Shown here piece by piece: positions 41,643 through 50,255 of a stretch of DNA of 61,636 nt (position 1 is its first letter; each line of letters opens with the position of its first letter). This stretch comes from CAZECE01 sp964510525 (GTDB taxonomy: Bacteria > Pseudomonadota > Gammaproteobacteria > Pseudomonadales > JANQJO01), in NCBI GenBank assembly GCA_964510525.1, contig CAZECE010000052.1, positions 1-61,636 on the forward strand, given 5' to 3'. The notes below the pieces were generated by a model. That model saw only the letters and a list, made by a program, of their open reading frames with translations, was not told the origin of the DNA and searched no databases. The translations under genes and the position numbers were made by a program.

Positions 41643-42098
41643 CTAACCCCGATACTGTTTCTGCTTCACGGCATTCACCCACTTAACTTCATTTCTATAC
41701 ACAGGGACACAGGCCTCAGGAGTTAAGCACGATCGAACTTTCAACCACTTTCTATGACGGCCAGACGCTTCAACGACACCAAGCTCTTCACCGCAGCCCA
41801 ATTCTTTTTTACACACCACACAAATCATCTTTGCCTGGGTTGACCAAGGACGCCCTGAAAGAACAAAATTTCGACACCCAAAAATACTCAAGCCAGAACC
41901 CACCAAACCCAAAGCCAGCACAACCCACAAATGATTCCGATACCAAGAGAAAGGCTCAAAAAAAGACTCAATGCCTCGCGCCGCATAATAAAAAACAAAC
42001 AGCAGCAAGAAAGCTAGCAGCATCAAACCACTGACACCAATCGCCTTTCTTCGTCGGCGGTCTGCTGAGAGTTCTATTGAGGTTTTTCTTATCCACAT
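41643..42098 (-). CDS. small membrane protein with a cysteine-rich C-terminal domain
   Basis: The ATG at 42098 gives 151 residues; extending to a TTG at 42119 is less likely. A basic start (MWIRKTSIELSADRRRRK) is followed by two membrane helices (about residues 22-42 and 58-78). The C-terminal part has 'CVVCKKELGCG' and 'CLTPEAC', five or more cysteines that could bind a metal or form a zinc-ribbon-like fold. I do not recognise the family. It is divergent from greB and convergent with rmuC. Confidence 0.65.
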   Translation of the reverse strand: MWIRKTSIELSADRRRRKAIGVSGLMLLAFLLLFVFYYAARGIESFFEPFSWYRNHLWVVLALGLVGSGLSIFGCRNFVLSGRPWSTQAKMICVVCKKELGCGEELGVVEASGRHRKWLKVRSCLTPEACVPVYRNEVKWVNAVKQKQYRG

Positions 42099-42104
42099 GC
42101 CCGC

Positions 42105-42110
42105 TATAAT
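42105..42110 (+). promoter_or_regulatory. TATAAT box, probable greB promoter
   Basis: A perfect TATAAT lies about 50 bases upstream of greB. The -35 is poor (GTTTTT at 17 bases). Confidence 0.4.
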
Positions 42111-42124
42111 AACGCCCAATCTAA

Positions 42125-42161
42125 TTTACTGGCTACAACTACTTTACTGGCTAATACAACT
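42125..42161. repeat. 18-bp tandem repeat x2 before greB
   Basis: TTTACTGGCTACAACTAC (42125) and TTTACTGGCTAATACAACT (42143) follow each other and run into the TTG start of greB at 42161. Confidence 0.7.
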
Positions 42162-42634
42162 TGAAAACACCTCTCATCACCCAGCAAGGGTTCGACCAAC
42201 TCAAAGCCGAGCTCGATCATCTTTGGCGCAAGGAGCGACCAGAAGTAACGAAAAAGGTCTCCTGGGCAGCCAGTTTAGGCGACCGAAGTGAAAATGCCGA
42301 TTACCAATACAACAAAAAACGCCTGCGTGAAATCGATCGACGCGTGCGTTACCTCAGAAAACAACTAGACCAACTCAAAGTGGTCCATTATCACCCTAAC
42401 CAAAAGGATCAGGTTTTTTTTGGCGCCTGGGTTGAACTAGAAAACGACAAGGGCGAGCAACTCAGCTTTAGAATTGTTGGCAGTGAAGAGATCTACAACC
42501 GCAAAGAGTATATTTCTATAGACGCCCCGATGGCTCGTGCTCTGATTAAAAAACAAGTTGGCGACGAAGCAAGGGTGTCTACCCCTGAAGGCTTGGCAGC
42601 CTGGACCATCGTATCCATCCGTTATGAACCATAA
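42161..42634 (+). CDS. greB: transcription elongation factor GreB
   Basis: The 157-residue protein begins (from a TTG) MKTPLITQQGFDQLKAELDH, the same start as E. coli GreB. It then has 'ERPEVTKKVSWAASLGDRSENADYQYNKKRLREIDRRVRYL', where the Asp-Glu tip of the coiled coil (GDRSENADY) stimulates RNA cleavage by stalled RNA polymerase. 'VFFGAWVELENDKG', 'YISIDAPMARALIKKQVGDE' complete the C-terminal domain. The choice of TTG is supported by the family start; no ATG is near. Confidence 0.95.
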   Translation: MKTPLITQQGFDQLKAELDHLWRKERPEVTKKVSWAASLGDRSENADYQYNKKRLREIDRRVRYLRKQLDQLKVVHYHPNQKDQVFFGAWVELENDKGEQLSFRIVGSEEIYNRKEYISIDAPMARALIKKQVGDEARVSTPEGLAAWTIVSIRYEP

Positions 42635-42660
42635 CCCTAAACCATTAACCCTAAAACCAA
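42632..42660. repeat. 14-15-bp tandem repeat beginning at the greB stop
   Basis: TAACCCTAAACCAT (42632-42645) is followed by TAACCCTAAAACCAA (42646-42660). The first three bases are the greB stop codon. Confidence 0.65.
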
Positions 42661-42713
42661 TAAATCCAAGCCAGGAAAGCCATTATCTCAAACAGGGGAC
42701 TCTTCACACCAAA

Positions 42714-45266
42714 TCAGGCACCAAGCAAACGAGCAGGCGGAATTTTTAAAGTTCGCCATACCGCAACACTCACAACAAACACACTGACCAACACCAAGCA
42801 TACACCTAACAAAACAGGAATTTGCCAATCCATCACCCATAATCCTTGAAAAACAACAACCGCAACAACCCAGCTAAACAAGCACCCAACCACACCGCCG
42901 AACACCGCTGCCAAAAAAGCCACTAAACCAAATTGCAAAACCAGAGTTGCATACACCTCCCCAAACCGCGCGCCAAGTGATTTTAAAAGCACTACCTCCC
43001 AGATGCGTGACTGCGCTTGATAACTCGCAATAGAATACAAGACCAACAAGCCAGCCAAGACACACAACCCGGACATATATTGCAAAGCCCACCGCATTTG
43101 ATCCAAGAAAGAGCGCAATTTATCAATCATGTTCGCCACATCAACCAGAGTCACATTAGGCAATTCGGACACCACATGATTTTGAAAGTCGGCCTTTTTT
43201 TCATCCGAATGGATCGACAAAGTCGCCAAATACGTTTTGGGCGCCAACTCCAACACCCCGGGCTCAAAAACGATAAAGAAATTAGGCTGAAAACTTCCCC
43301 ATTTAACTTTTCGAAGACTGGTTACCCAGCCAGAGATTTCAATGCCTTCAATATCAAAGGTCAGTTTGTCCCCCAGTTTCAAACCCAAGCGCTCGGCGTA
43401 CTCTATTTCCAACGATATCTCGGCCTCACCCTCTACACCTTCAGAAAACCACAGTCCCTCCATCAAACGCTCTGAAGCCGACAAATTCCCACGATAAGAC
43501 AGGTTGACACCTCGGTTTCGAAATCGAGCTTCCGCTTGCGCTTCTCGCGTAAAGGCAGCAGATTCGCCTTCGCCTTTCGAAAAATCCTGATCATTAACGG
43601 CCACAAAGCGAGCCCGTGTCATAGGCGCTACCGATTGCAATTGATGACCAGAAACGGTGACCAATCGCTCAATATCAGCAAGCTGTTCAGGCTGAATATC
43701 CAACATAAACACATCCGGCAGGTTATTAGACTCGGATTGCGCCAATTCCGAAAACAAAGCGTTCTTAATTTGAGGAATCACATTCAGCAAGGTCACACCC
43801 AAACCAAGGCAGATAAAAATCATCGCGCCAGGCAAACGTAATCTTGCCAAATCCCTTAACGCCCAACGCAGCGCATTCGACTTCACTCGAGTGGCCTGCC
43901 CCAATTTGACAAACACCAACCAATAAAGCAGCGACAAACCAAACACCATGAGCCCACACATCAGCATAAACAAACTACCGACTTTAAAGGACTCGGCTTG
44001 ATACACGGCCAACCCCCAAAAAACCAAACACCCTGGCAACCAAAGGGCTAGCTGTCTGGCTCGATTACCTGAAACAGCTTGATCCAAACTCATCGCAGAA
44101 CGCGCTTCCCCCAACAACAACGCGGGCTTAACCGAACGTAAGGAAACCAAAAAAGGCAACGCCACTAACAAACTACCCACCGACCCCATGCCCAACGCAA
44201 TCAAAACCGCATCCACTGGCAACTGAATACGAACTGGCAACGGCATTAACCCTGAAACCAAGTCAACAAACCAAGGCAGCAAACCCCAAGCCCCCCCCAA
44301 AGCAATGAGGGCACTGATAATCCCCAGCACCATAACCTGAATACTGTAAAGCACAAACGTCTGGCTCGGCACCAAACCCAAACACCTTAAAATAGCAATG
44401 CTGGCTAACTTACTGGTGAGATACGTTCTAATTAAAAAACCACTGGCAATGGTGGATAAAAATAACGCTACTAAAGCAACCAATCCTAAAAAATCATTTA
44501 ATAATGCCAACCAACGCCCAACACGCTCACTAGCTGATTGGTGCGTTCGTATTTGCACATCAGGATCGTCAAATTGCGCAAACACCGCTTTAGCAACCGC
44601 ATCCAACTCAGGCACAGTCGCATTTGGCACCCGGTAAAGATCTGAATACCAAGCAATGCTGCCCATTTTCAATAAATCCGTATCGGCCAACGCCTGACGA
44701 GAAACATAAATAGTGGGCGCCCAACTGCTCGCCAAACCGGCAGTACTGTCATCAACAATGCTCCCAGCAATGGTGAGCTGCTTGGCACCTACAGACAAAG
44801 CATCACCCACCTGAACGCCCAGTTGCATCAATAATTCAGGAGACACCCAAGTACCGCTATCATTCAGAACCTGATTTAAATACGCAGTCGAACCACCCTC
44901 TGAGCGCACCTCTACCTGACCATAAAAAGGATACAGCCGATCAATGCTTTTAATTCGCACCAAACGAGAGCGGCCAGAAGCAGCAATCATCGAGTACAAC
45001 TCAGTGACTTGTGTGCGTTGAAATGAGTAAGGGAGACTCGACTCAAGTGTTTCCCGCTCGACTGCTCGCATCGGGCGCCTGGCACGCGTACCAATATCCG
45101 CCCCATAAATGGCCTTAGACCGCTCTAAGATCGTGGTTTCTATAGAAGATTCAAACGTCGTTAAGAGAACAAAGCCACTGAGTCCCAACGCCAAATTGAA
45201 CACAAACAGCCAGGAAAATTTCAACGCATGACGGATTTCCTGTACCGCATAACGCAACAGCATCAT
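42714..45266 (-). CDS. ybbP: FtsX-like ABC transporter permease (YbbP-like)
   Basis: The 850-residue protein has one N-terminal helix, a large periplasmic domain, three helices ('FLGLVALVALFLSTIASGFLI' onward), further helices, a second periplasmic domain, and three C-terminal helices, the MacB/FtsX-type 'FtsX-like' duplicated layout with 10 helices typical of YbbP. The ATG overlaps the ybbA stop by four bases. Its role is unknown, but the family usually moves lipids or peptides without classic transport, and coupling to tesA hints at lipid-related work. Confidence 0.87.
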   Translation of the reverse strand: MMLLRYAVQEIRHALKFSWLFVFNLALGLSGFVLLTTFESSIETTILERSKAIYGADIGTRARRPMRAVERETLESSLPYSFQRTQVTELYSMIAASGRSRLVRIKSIDRLYPFYGQVEVRSEGGSTAYLNQVLNDSGTWVSPELLMQLGVQVGDALSVGAKQLTIAGSIVDDSTAGLASSWAPTIYVSRQALADTDLLKMGSIAWYSDLYRVPNATVPELDAVAKAVFAQFDDPDVQIRTHQSASERVGRWLALLNDFLGLVALVALFLSTIASGFLIRTYLTSKLASIAILRCLGLVPSQTFVLYSIQVMVLGIISALIALGGAWGLLPWFVDLVSGLMPLPVRIQLPVDAVLIALGMGSVGSLLVALPFLVSLRSVKPALLLGEARSAMSLDQAVSGNRARQLALWLPGCLVFWGLAVYQAESFKVGSLFMLMCGLMVFGLSLLYWLVFVKLGQATRVKSNALRWALRDLARLRLPGAMIFICLGLGVTLLNVIPQIKNALFSELAQSESNNLPDVFMLDIQPEQLADIERLVTVSGHQLQSVAPMTRARFVAVNDQDFSKGEGESAAFTREAQAEARFRNRGVNLSYRGNLSASERLMEGLWFSEGVEGEAEISLEIEYAERLGLKLGDKLTFDIEGIEISGWVTSLRKVKWGSFQPNFFIVFEPGVLELAPKTYLATLSIHSDEKKADFQNHVVSELPNVTLVDVANMIDKLRSFLDQMRWALQYMSGLCVLAGLLVLYSIASYQAQSRIWEVVLLKSLGARFGEVYATLVLQFGLVAFLAAVFGGVVGCLFSWVVAVVVFQGLWVMDWQIPVLLGVCLVLVSVFVVSVAVWRTLKIPPARLLGA

Positions 45267-45964
45267 GCCGATGACCCAACCTCAGAACCCGCCGTCAGCC
45301 GACCATCTTGAATACGAATCGTTCTATCGCACTGATCGGCCAAATCAGGGTTGTGCGTGACCAACACCAAGGTCGTGTTATTTTCTGCTACCAAGCGGAA
45401 CAACAAATCCATGACTTGCTGGCCGGTGTGGGAGTCTAGGTTGCCACTGGGCTCATCGGCAAATAAGTAAGCGGGTTTGGTCATTAAAGCTCGAGCAATA
45501 GCAACTCTTTGACACTCACCACCGCTTAACTCAGCTGGCAAATGGTGCAACCGGTGGCCTATACCCACATTGCCTAACATCTCCGTTGCAGCTTCTCGAA
45601 TCTGAGCCAAAGGCGTATGTAATGCGTTTTTTAAAATTTCTAAAGGCAAACTCACATTTTCTAAAGCCGTTAAGTGGGGCATTAAATGAAACTGCTGAAA
45701 CACAATGCCAATTTTTTGGGCACGAAACAAACTGAGCTCACGCTCGCTCAAACTCTTCAAAGACACCTGATTAATCATCACATCCCCTGCATCAGGCCGC
45801 TCTAACCCAGATAAAATCGACAATAAGGTGGTTTTCCCAGAACCTGAAGGGCCAACCACACTGACGCGTTCACCGGATGCTATGTTCAGAGAAATAGCCT
45901 GCAGTGCCGAAACCGCTTGAGCCCCTCGAGTAAACTTTTTTTCTATCTTGTTTGCTTCAATCAT
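45263..45964 (-). CDS. ybbA: ABC transporter ATP-binding protein (YbbA-like)
   Basis: The 233-residue ATPase has Walker A 'VGPSGSGKTTLLSILSGLERPDAG', a Q-loop 'GIVFQQFHLMPHLTALENVSLPLE', signature 'LSGGECQRVAIARAL' and Walker B 'YLFADEPSGNLDSHTG'. It belongs to the LolD/MacB group, which works with FtsX-like permeases. The start overlaps the tesA stop by 8 bases and the end overlaps ybbP by 4, so the three are one operon. In E. coli tesA and ybbA are divergent. Confidence 0.92.
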   Translation of the reverse strand: MIEANKIEKKFTRGAQAVSALQAISLNIASGERVSVVGPSGSGKTTLLSILSGLERPDAGDVMINQVSLKSLSERELSLFRAQKIGIVFQQFHLMPHLTALENVSLPLEILKNALHTPLAQIREAATEMLGNVGIGHRLHHLPAELSGGECQRVAIARALMTKPAYLFADEPSGNLDSHTGQQVMDLLFRLVAENNTTLVLVTHNPDLADQCDRTIRIQDGRLTAGSEVGSSA

Positions 45965-46628
45965 CCGCGTTAATCACCTCGAGTTCCGCTTCAATAAAGG
46001 GCAAAACATGAGTAGCAATTTTATGATGCCCGGCCTCATTCGGATGGATACCGTCTGGCAAATTGTATTCCGGCATACCTCCAACCCCCTCAAGCAAAAA
46101 AGGAATCAAAGCCACCCCGTACTCTTGAGACAATTCCGGAAACACTTTAGAAAAAGCCGCTCGATAAGACTGACCGTAATTCATGGGTAATTGCATCCCA
46201 GCGAGCAGCACTCGCAAACCGGCATCTTGAGCCAGTTGAATCGTTTTCGCCAAATTGTCTCGAGTAGCGCCCGCCGCTACGCCACGCAGTCCATCATTGC
46301 CACCCAATGCAATGAGCAATAAATCGGTTTTTTTTTGCAAATGCCACTTTAATCGACCATAAGCGCTGGCTGATGTGGAGCCACTGCTGCCCGCATTGAT
46401 CACCGTCACCGAATGATGTTTTTGATTCAACAGACGCTCTAAGATCGCAGGATACGCATCTTCTTTAGCAACCCCATAACCGGCCGTCAGAGAGTCACCA
46501 ATAATCAACAAGCGAGTGTTCAACTTAAATTCAGGCGCTGCATGAGCCCACGACGCAAATAAGAACCCACCCAAAAAAAGAAAATGAAAAAGAAAACTGA
46601 AAAGGTAACGAATCAACCAAATACCCAC
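45957..46628 (-). CDS. tesA: arylesterase / acyl-CoA thioesterase I / lysophospholipase L1
   Basis: The 223-residue SGNH hydrolase has a signal peptide (FLFLGGFLFASWAHA|AP), the Ser block 'LLIIGDSLTAGYGV', the Gly/Asn blocks 'SGSTSA' and 'IALGGNDGLRG', and 'LPDGIHPNEAGHHKIA' with the Asp-His pair. It acts in the periplasm on lysophospholipids, thioesters and esters. It leads the ybbA-ybbP pair with overlapping ends. Confidence 0.94.
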   Translation of the reverse strand: MGIWLIRYLFSFLFHFLFLGGFLFASWAHAAPEFKLNTRLLIIGDSLTAGYGVAKEDAYPAILERLLNQKHHSVTVINAGSSGSTSASAYGRLKWHLQKKTDLLLIALGGNDGLRGVAAGATRDNLAKTIQLAQDAGLRVLLAGMQLPMNYGQSYRAAFSKVFPELSQEYGVALIPFLLEGVGGMPEYNLPDGIHPNEAGHHKIATHVLPFIEAELEVINADD

Positions 46629-46677
46629 GCTTTGAACAGTGACTTAAGTGTAACGAATGGGCGTTATTCTGATCGAT

Positions 46678-47028
46678 TTAAGGGGAACCAACAAGAGATT
46701 CGTTCAGTAATTTTTCAACCAAAAGGCGTTCAGCAACAATCGCATCATATAACACCTCGGCACCCTCTGTTTGGTCATTACGGCCCATGTCTTCCAGCTT
46801 CTTACACAGTTCAGATAGGTGAACAGCCCCTATATTGCTGGAACTGCATTTAAGGGTGTGTGCCGTTTCTCGAATTTTATCCGCAACACCGCTCTCTACA
46901 GCTCCTTTAATGCTTTGAAGACGGGCAATTGAATCATTGACATAGGTTTCGATTAACGTCGCGTACTCATCTTCCATCACATCCCGAAGATCTTCCAAAA
47001 TCACCTCATCTAAGTGTTTTAATGGCAT
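46678..47028 (-). CDS. histidine phosphotransfer (HPT) domain protein, HptB-like
   Basis: From the ATG at 47028 (AAGGAAG upstream) the protein is 116 residues, all one four-helix HPT domain; His57 in 'IRETAHTLKCSSSNIGAVHLSELCKKLE' is the phospho-acceptor. It follows the REC/phosphatase/kinase gene by 32 bases. In Pseudomonas aeruginosa HptB hands phosphate to the HsbR receiver; the same arrangement here supports that role. The orientation hsbA-hsbR-hptB-like is conserved, but in Pseudomonas it is beside flgM, not fliJ. Confidence 0.87.
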   Translation of the reverse strand: MPLKHLDEVILEDLRDVMEDEYATLIETYVNDSIARLQSIKGAVESGVADKIRETAHTLKCSSSNIGAVHLSELCKKLEDMGRNDQTEGAEVLYDAIVAERLLVEKLLNESLVGSP

Positions 47029-47060
47029 AATGTGCACTTCCTTTTCCAAACAATTTCACA

Positions 47061-48767
47061 CTATTCCCAAGTATAAGTAACTTTAACCACATTCCCGTTA
47101 CCAAAATACTCGATTGATTCACACATTGAGATGATCAAAGGAATACCACGACCAGAATAGCCTTTATTGGATTCAAGACGCTTGGTCATTTCAGTATGGT
47201 CAAATCCTTTACCACTGTCTTCCACGACAATTTCCAGCTTTCCACCCTTGGGTTTTAAAGGCGTTGTAATTAACTTTATAACAACCTGACCATTTTCAAG
47301 CTTTTCTAGCGCCTCTTGGCGCTCTCGGTAATAGCGAGCAAAACCAGTTACTGAACTCTTTAATTCTGAACTTAAATTCAGTAAGCCATGTTCCAAGGCA
47401 TTTGAGTACAGCTCAGCAATAATCGTATACAATTTACCACTGTGGTTTTTTAATCCAGGCACTTCACGCAAAAAATGCGTCACCAAAGGTAAAGGGTTAA
47501 ACGTTCGCAAGCTGTCCGGCCTAAGTTCACACGTAATAGTGCAATCCATGGCAACATTTTTTTCAGAGACAGCTTCTTCTTCTGGTTGATTGGCATTTTC
47601 AATCTGATGTTCTTCCACCATGGTCACCTCTACCATGGTATGGTCATCATCTTGATCCATATCCCCCGTGAATTCTTTAACCCCTCTGATAATCTCTTCA
47701 AATAAAGAATTGGGGTTTTCGTTTTTACGAAATACGTTTTCCAGAGAACTGGACCCAAACATTTCGCCTTCATCATTCAGCGCTTCATGAATGCCATCCG
47801 ACCATAAATAGATTTTATCGCCATAACCAACATTAACCACTTCGACATTGGTACGAAACAGCTCATCCCCCAACACCCCCAAAGGCAAGTGCTTAGAGGT
47901 AATATGCTCTACCGACTTATCTTCCACGCGATAAATCGCAATATCAGGGAGTCCACCCAGCCAAATTTTGGCAACGCCATCATGAAAAGAAAGGTCCACC
48001 ATGCCACCGCAACAAAAGACACCCACGGGCAATATTTGCTTTAATTTACGATTGATTTCACGCAAGATCTCTTGCATGGCAAACCCTTTATGGGTCATAC
48101 CATAAAAAATTTCAGACGCCGGCATCGCACCAATTGCGGCAGGCAATCCATGCCCTGTAAAGTCGCCTAATAAAACATACATACCATCAGAAGGTTTTCG
48201 AGCAACCAAAACCATATCACCGTTAAAAACGGCCATGGGTGACAACAACGATTTTATGTTATCGGCTTCGATGCAACCATTGTGGGCAATGTTATCAAAA
48301 ACCGCTTTGGCAACTTCCTGTTCGCGTATCAAATGCTCTCTATGATGCGCCACTTTATCGCGCTGCTCTTGGACTTCACCGTGCAACCGACGCATCCTAG
48401 CATGCGCCTGAATTTTGGCATGCAAAACAATGCGGTTATAAGGCTTACTGATGAAATCATCCCCACCCGCTTGCAAACAATCAGCGAGAGAGGTGGCATC
48501 TTTGAGGGAGGTTATAAAAATAACAGGAACTAAGTCTTCACCGGCTTTCGCCTTGATGGATTTGGCCGTTTGAAAACCGTCCATCACCGGCATCAAAGCA
48601 TCCAGCAAAACCAAATCTGGGCTTTCCTGATTGAAAAGCTTTAGGGCTTCAGATCCATCTCGAGCACTGAAAACGGTATGACCTTGCTTCTCAAGGATCG
48701 TTTTAAGAATTAAGCGATCAGAGTCGTTGTCATCTGCAATCAGTAAACGAAGTATCTCCTGATCCAT
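47061..48767 (-). CDS. response regulator / PP2C-type phosphatase / HATPase protein, HsbR-like
   Basis: The 568-residue protein has three parts. Residues 1-125 are a receiver ('LLIADDNDSDRLILKTILEKQ', 'DLVLLDALMPVMDG'). Residues 150-395 are a SpoIIE/PP2C-like Ser phosphatase ('MYVLLGDFTGHGLPAAIGAM', 'CGGMVDLSFHDG', 'IYLWSDGIHEALN'). Residues 415-568 are a HATPase anti-sigma kinase ('IIAELYSNALEHGL', 'VVEDSGKGFDH', 'GRGIPLIISMCE'). This is the HsbR layout: when its receiver is phosphorylated the phosphatase works on HsbA, otherwise the kinase does. Downstream effects are anti-sigma FlgM and c-di-GMP. Confidence 0.9.
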   Translation of the reverse strand: MDQEILRLLIADDNDSDRLILKTILEKQGHTVFSARDGSEALKLFNQESPDLVLLDALMPVMDGFQTAKSIKAKAGEDLVPVIFITSLKDATSLADCLQAGGDDFISKPYNRIVLHAKIQAHARMRRLHGEVQEQRDKVAHHREHLIREQEVAKAVFDNIAHNGCIEADNIKSLLSPMAVFNGDMVLVARKPSDGMYVLLGDFTGHGLPAAIGAMPASEIFYGMTHKGFAMQEILREINRKLKQILPVGVFCCGGMVDLSFHDGVAKIWLGGLPDIAIYRVEDKSVEHITSKHLPLGVLGDELFRTNVEVVNVGYGDKIYLWSDGIHEALNDEGEMFGSSSLENVFRKNENPNSLFEEIIRGVKEFTGDMDQDDDHTMVEVTMVEEHQIENANQPEEEAVSEKNVAMDCTITCELRPDSLRTFNPLPLVTHFLREVPGLKNHSGKLYTIIAELYSNALEHGLLNLSSELKSSVTGFARYYRERQEALEKLENGQVVIKLITTPLKPKGGKLEIVVEDSGKGFDHTEMTKRLESNKGYSGRGIPLIISMCESIEYFGNGNVVKVTYTWE

Positions 48768-48807
48768 CTCATTGCTTCCTAGAGACTCCGCTTAGCAAAG
48801 TCCATTC

Positions 48808-48840
48808 ATACAACAGTCATTCAACAGTTATTCAACAATC
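48808..48840. repeat. 11-bp tandem repeat x3
   Basis: ATACAACAGTC, ATTCAACAGTT and ATTCAACAATC stand at 48808, 48819 and 48830 in exact 11-base steps, just after the end of the STAS gene (minus strand). Confidence 0.85.
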
Positions 48841-48845
48841 AAGAT

Positions 48846-49151
48846 TTAGGAAATACTGAATAACTGCTCAAAATTAGAGATGGTTAAAATCTTTTTAACA
48901 TCAGGGTTGCAGTTGATGATTTTGATATTGGATTTATCACCACCGGCATGATCTCTTAACAACAACAACATGCCTAATGCAGAAGAATCCAGGTAAGTGG
49001 TTTCTTTCATATCGACCACATAGCCTTGAGGATCTTCTTTCATTTTTTCATAAGAATCTCGAAACTCTTGATGAGCACTGAAATCAAAACGCCCTTGAAT
49101 TTTAATCGTTAATTCACCGCCATCAGACGACTCAGAAGACCAAATTGCCAT
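48846..49151 (-). CDS. STAS-domain anti-sigma factor antagonist, HsbA-like
   Basis: The 101-residue STAS protein has 'IKIQGRFDFSAHQEFRDSYE', and 'YVVDMKETTYLDSSALGMLLLLRDHAGG', where Ser56 of DSSALGM is the phosphorylated site of this family. In P. aeruginosa HsbA binds FlgM or the diguanylate cyclase HsbD depending on phosphorylation. The kinase/phosphatase gene follows directly. Confidence 0.91.
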   Translation of the reverse strand: MAIWSSESSDGGELTIKIQGRFDFSAHQEFRDSYEKMKEDPQGYVVDMKETTYLDSSALGMLLLLRDHAGGDKSNIKIINCNPDVKKILTISNFEQLFSIS

Positions 49152-49245
49152 AATACATCCCTCAATTTTATTCGAATGACACTAATCTTACTTATCAATA
49201 GAACAGTGGACGAATAACAACTGCTTAACGCCCTATTCCTATTGA

Positions 49246-50115
49246 TCAGCATAGACCAAATTGGGGATTTTCATCGGCCGCATCAAAAGTTTTTATCTCG
49301 ATCTTTGCTGTTTGCAAGAAATCGAATTTTTCGATGAGTGGCATCAATTCGCCAGATTCACTAGCGGCATGCTTGTAGTTATTTTTTAACTTGATCAGGT
49401 GTTGCTTGATTTTTTGGAGCAGCAGTGTCACCCGCTTGAGATCTTGAGTACTTTGCAATACCGCAGACTGCTGAACAATCAGCCGGTCTTCCTTATTATG
49501 AAGGGAAAACGACTCTAAAAAATAAGACTCATGTGCCAGTAGCTTTCCAACATAGGTATCCGCTTGACCTTTTAATACCGAAACCACATTAGATTCACTT
49601 TGAATGGTTTTATTAATGAGCTTCACTACTTGCGACAGCATGCTATGTGAATTTTGCAACGACTCCTCAACTTCCTCTAAAAACAGCTGAGACTGATTGC
49701 ACAACAAATTAACCTGTTTAACGATGTCAGCAAACGTCTCACCTGAAATACCGCACTGACTGGCGCTGATTAAGGTATTTAAAGCCAAGAGTTTGGTTTG
49801 GTCAACGGTTGTATTCAAATCTTGAAAGCCATCACCAACGCTCAACAACTGCTTCATCATGTCATGAATTTGACTGGTTTTGAGGCTACGATTCATTGAA
49901 ATCATCAACGCAATATTACCAAAGGTACGCAAGTTTTCAGTAATATGGTTGGCATACTCAGAAATTGTAAAAGTGACATCGCCCATAGCAAATTCCAGGC
50001 CTTGCGGACGGCACTGAATTTCAATTAAACGACTCAGATTCTGACGTTCATTTGATTTTTGATTTAAATTTTCACCTCGGCGCTCAACGTTCAGCTGATC
50101 AGACTTTCGCTTCAT
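49246..50115 (-). CDS. soluble protein with a degenerate MCP signalling hairpin
   Basis: The 289-residue protein has no membrane segment. Residues 105-142, 'VDQTKLLALNTLISASQCGI' continuing SGETFADIVKQVNLLCNQSQ, line up with the tip of chemoreceptor signalling domains ('QTNLLALNAAIEAARAGExGRGFAVVAxEVRxLAxxS'). The conserved Glu and Arg of the IEAAR tip are Ser and Gln here, and GRGF is SGETF. Long helices flank it on both sides, as in a coiled-coil hairpin. AAGGA is its Shine-Dalgarno, and a TATAAT box lies at 50146-50151 on the minus strand. It lies between fliJ and the HsbA-like gene. I do not know a named family. Confidence 0.7.
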   Translation of the reverse strand: MKRKSDQLNVERRGENLNQKSNERQNLSRLIEIQCRPQGLEFAMGDVTFTISEYANHITENLRTFGNIALMISMNRSLKTSQIHDMMKQLLSVGDGFQDLNTTVDQTKLLALNTLISASQCGISGETFADIVKQVNLLCNQSQLFLEEVEESLQNSHSMLSQVVKLINKTIQSESNVVSVLKGQADTYVGKLLAHESYFLESFSLHNKEDRLIVQQSAVLQSTQDLKRVTLLLQKIKQHLIKLKNNYKHAASESGELMPLIEKFDFLQTAKIEIKTFDAADENPQFGLC

Positions 50116-50255
50116 TCACAACATCCTTAATTTCGATAAGTTTCGATTATATAAACTTACCAAGGAAGATCCAGAGCAAAAGCAAATAGATTCGTAACAG
50201 CTGATTATTCACAATCGAACTCTAGCCAATACAGCGACAACAAAAATAACACACC

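Noticed and set aside
43017..43475. 152-residue plus-strand ORF opposite the FtsX-like permease
   Set aside because: It is antisense to a long intact gene, with no ribosome-binding site or recognisable motif.
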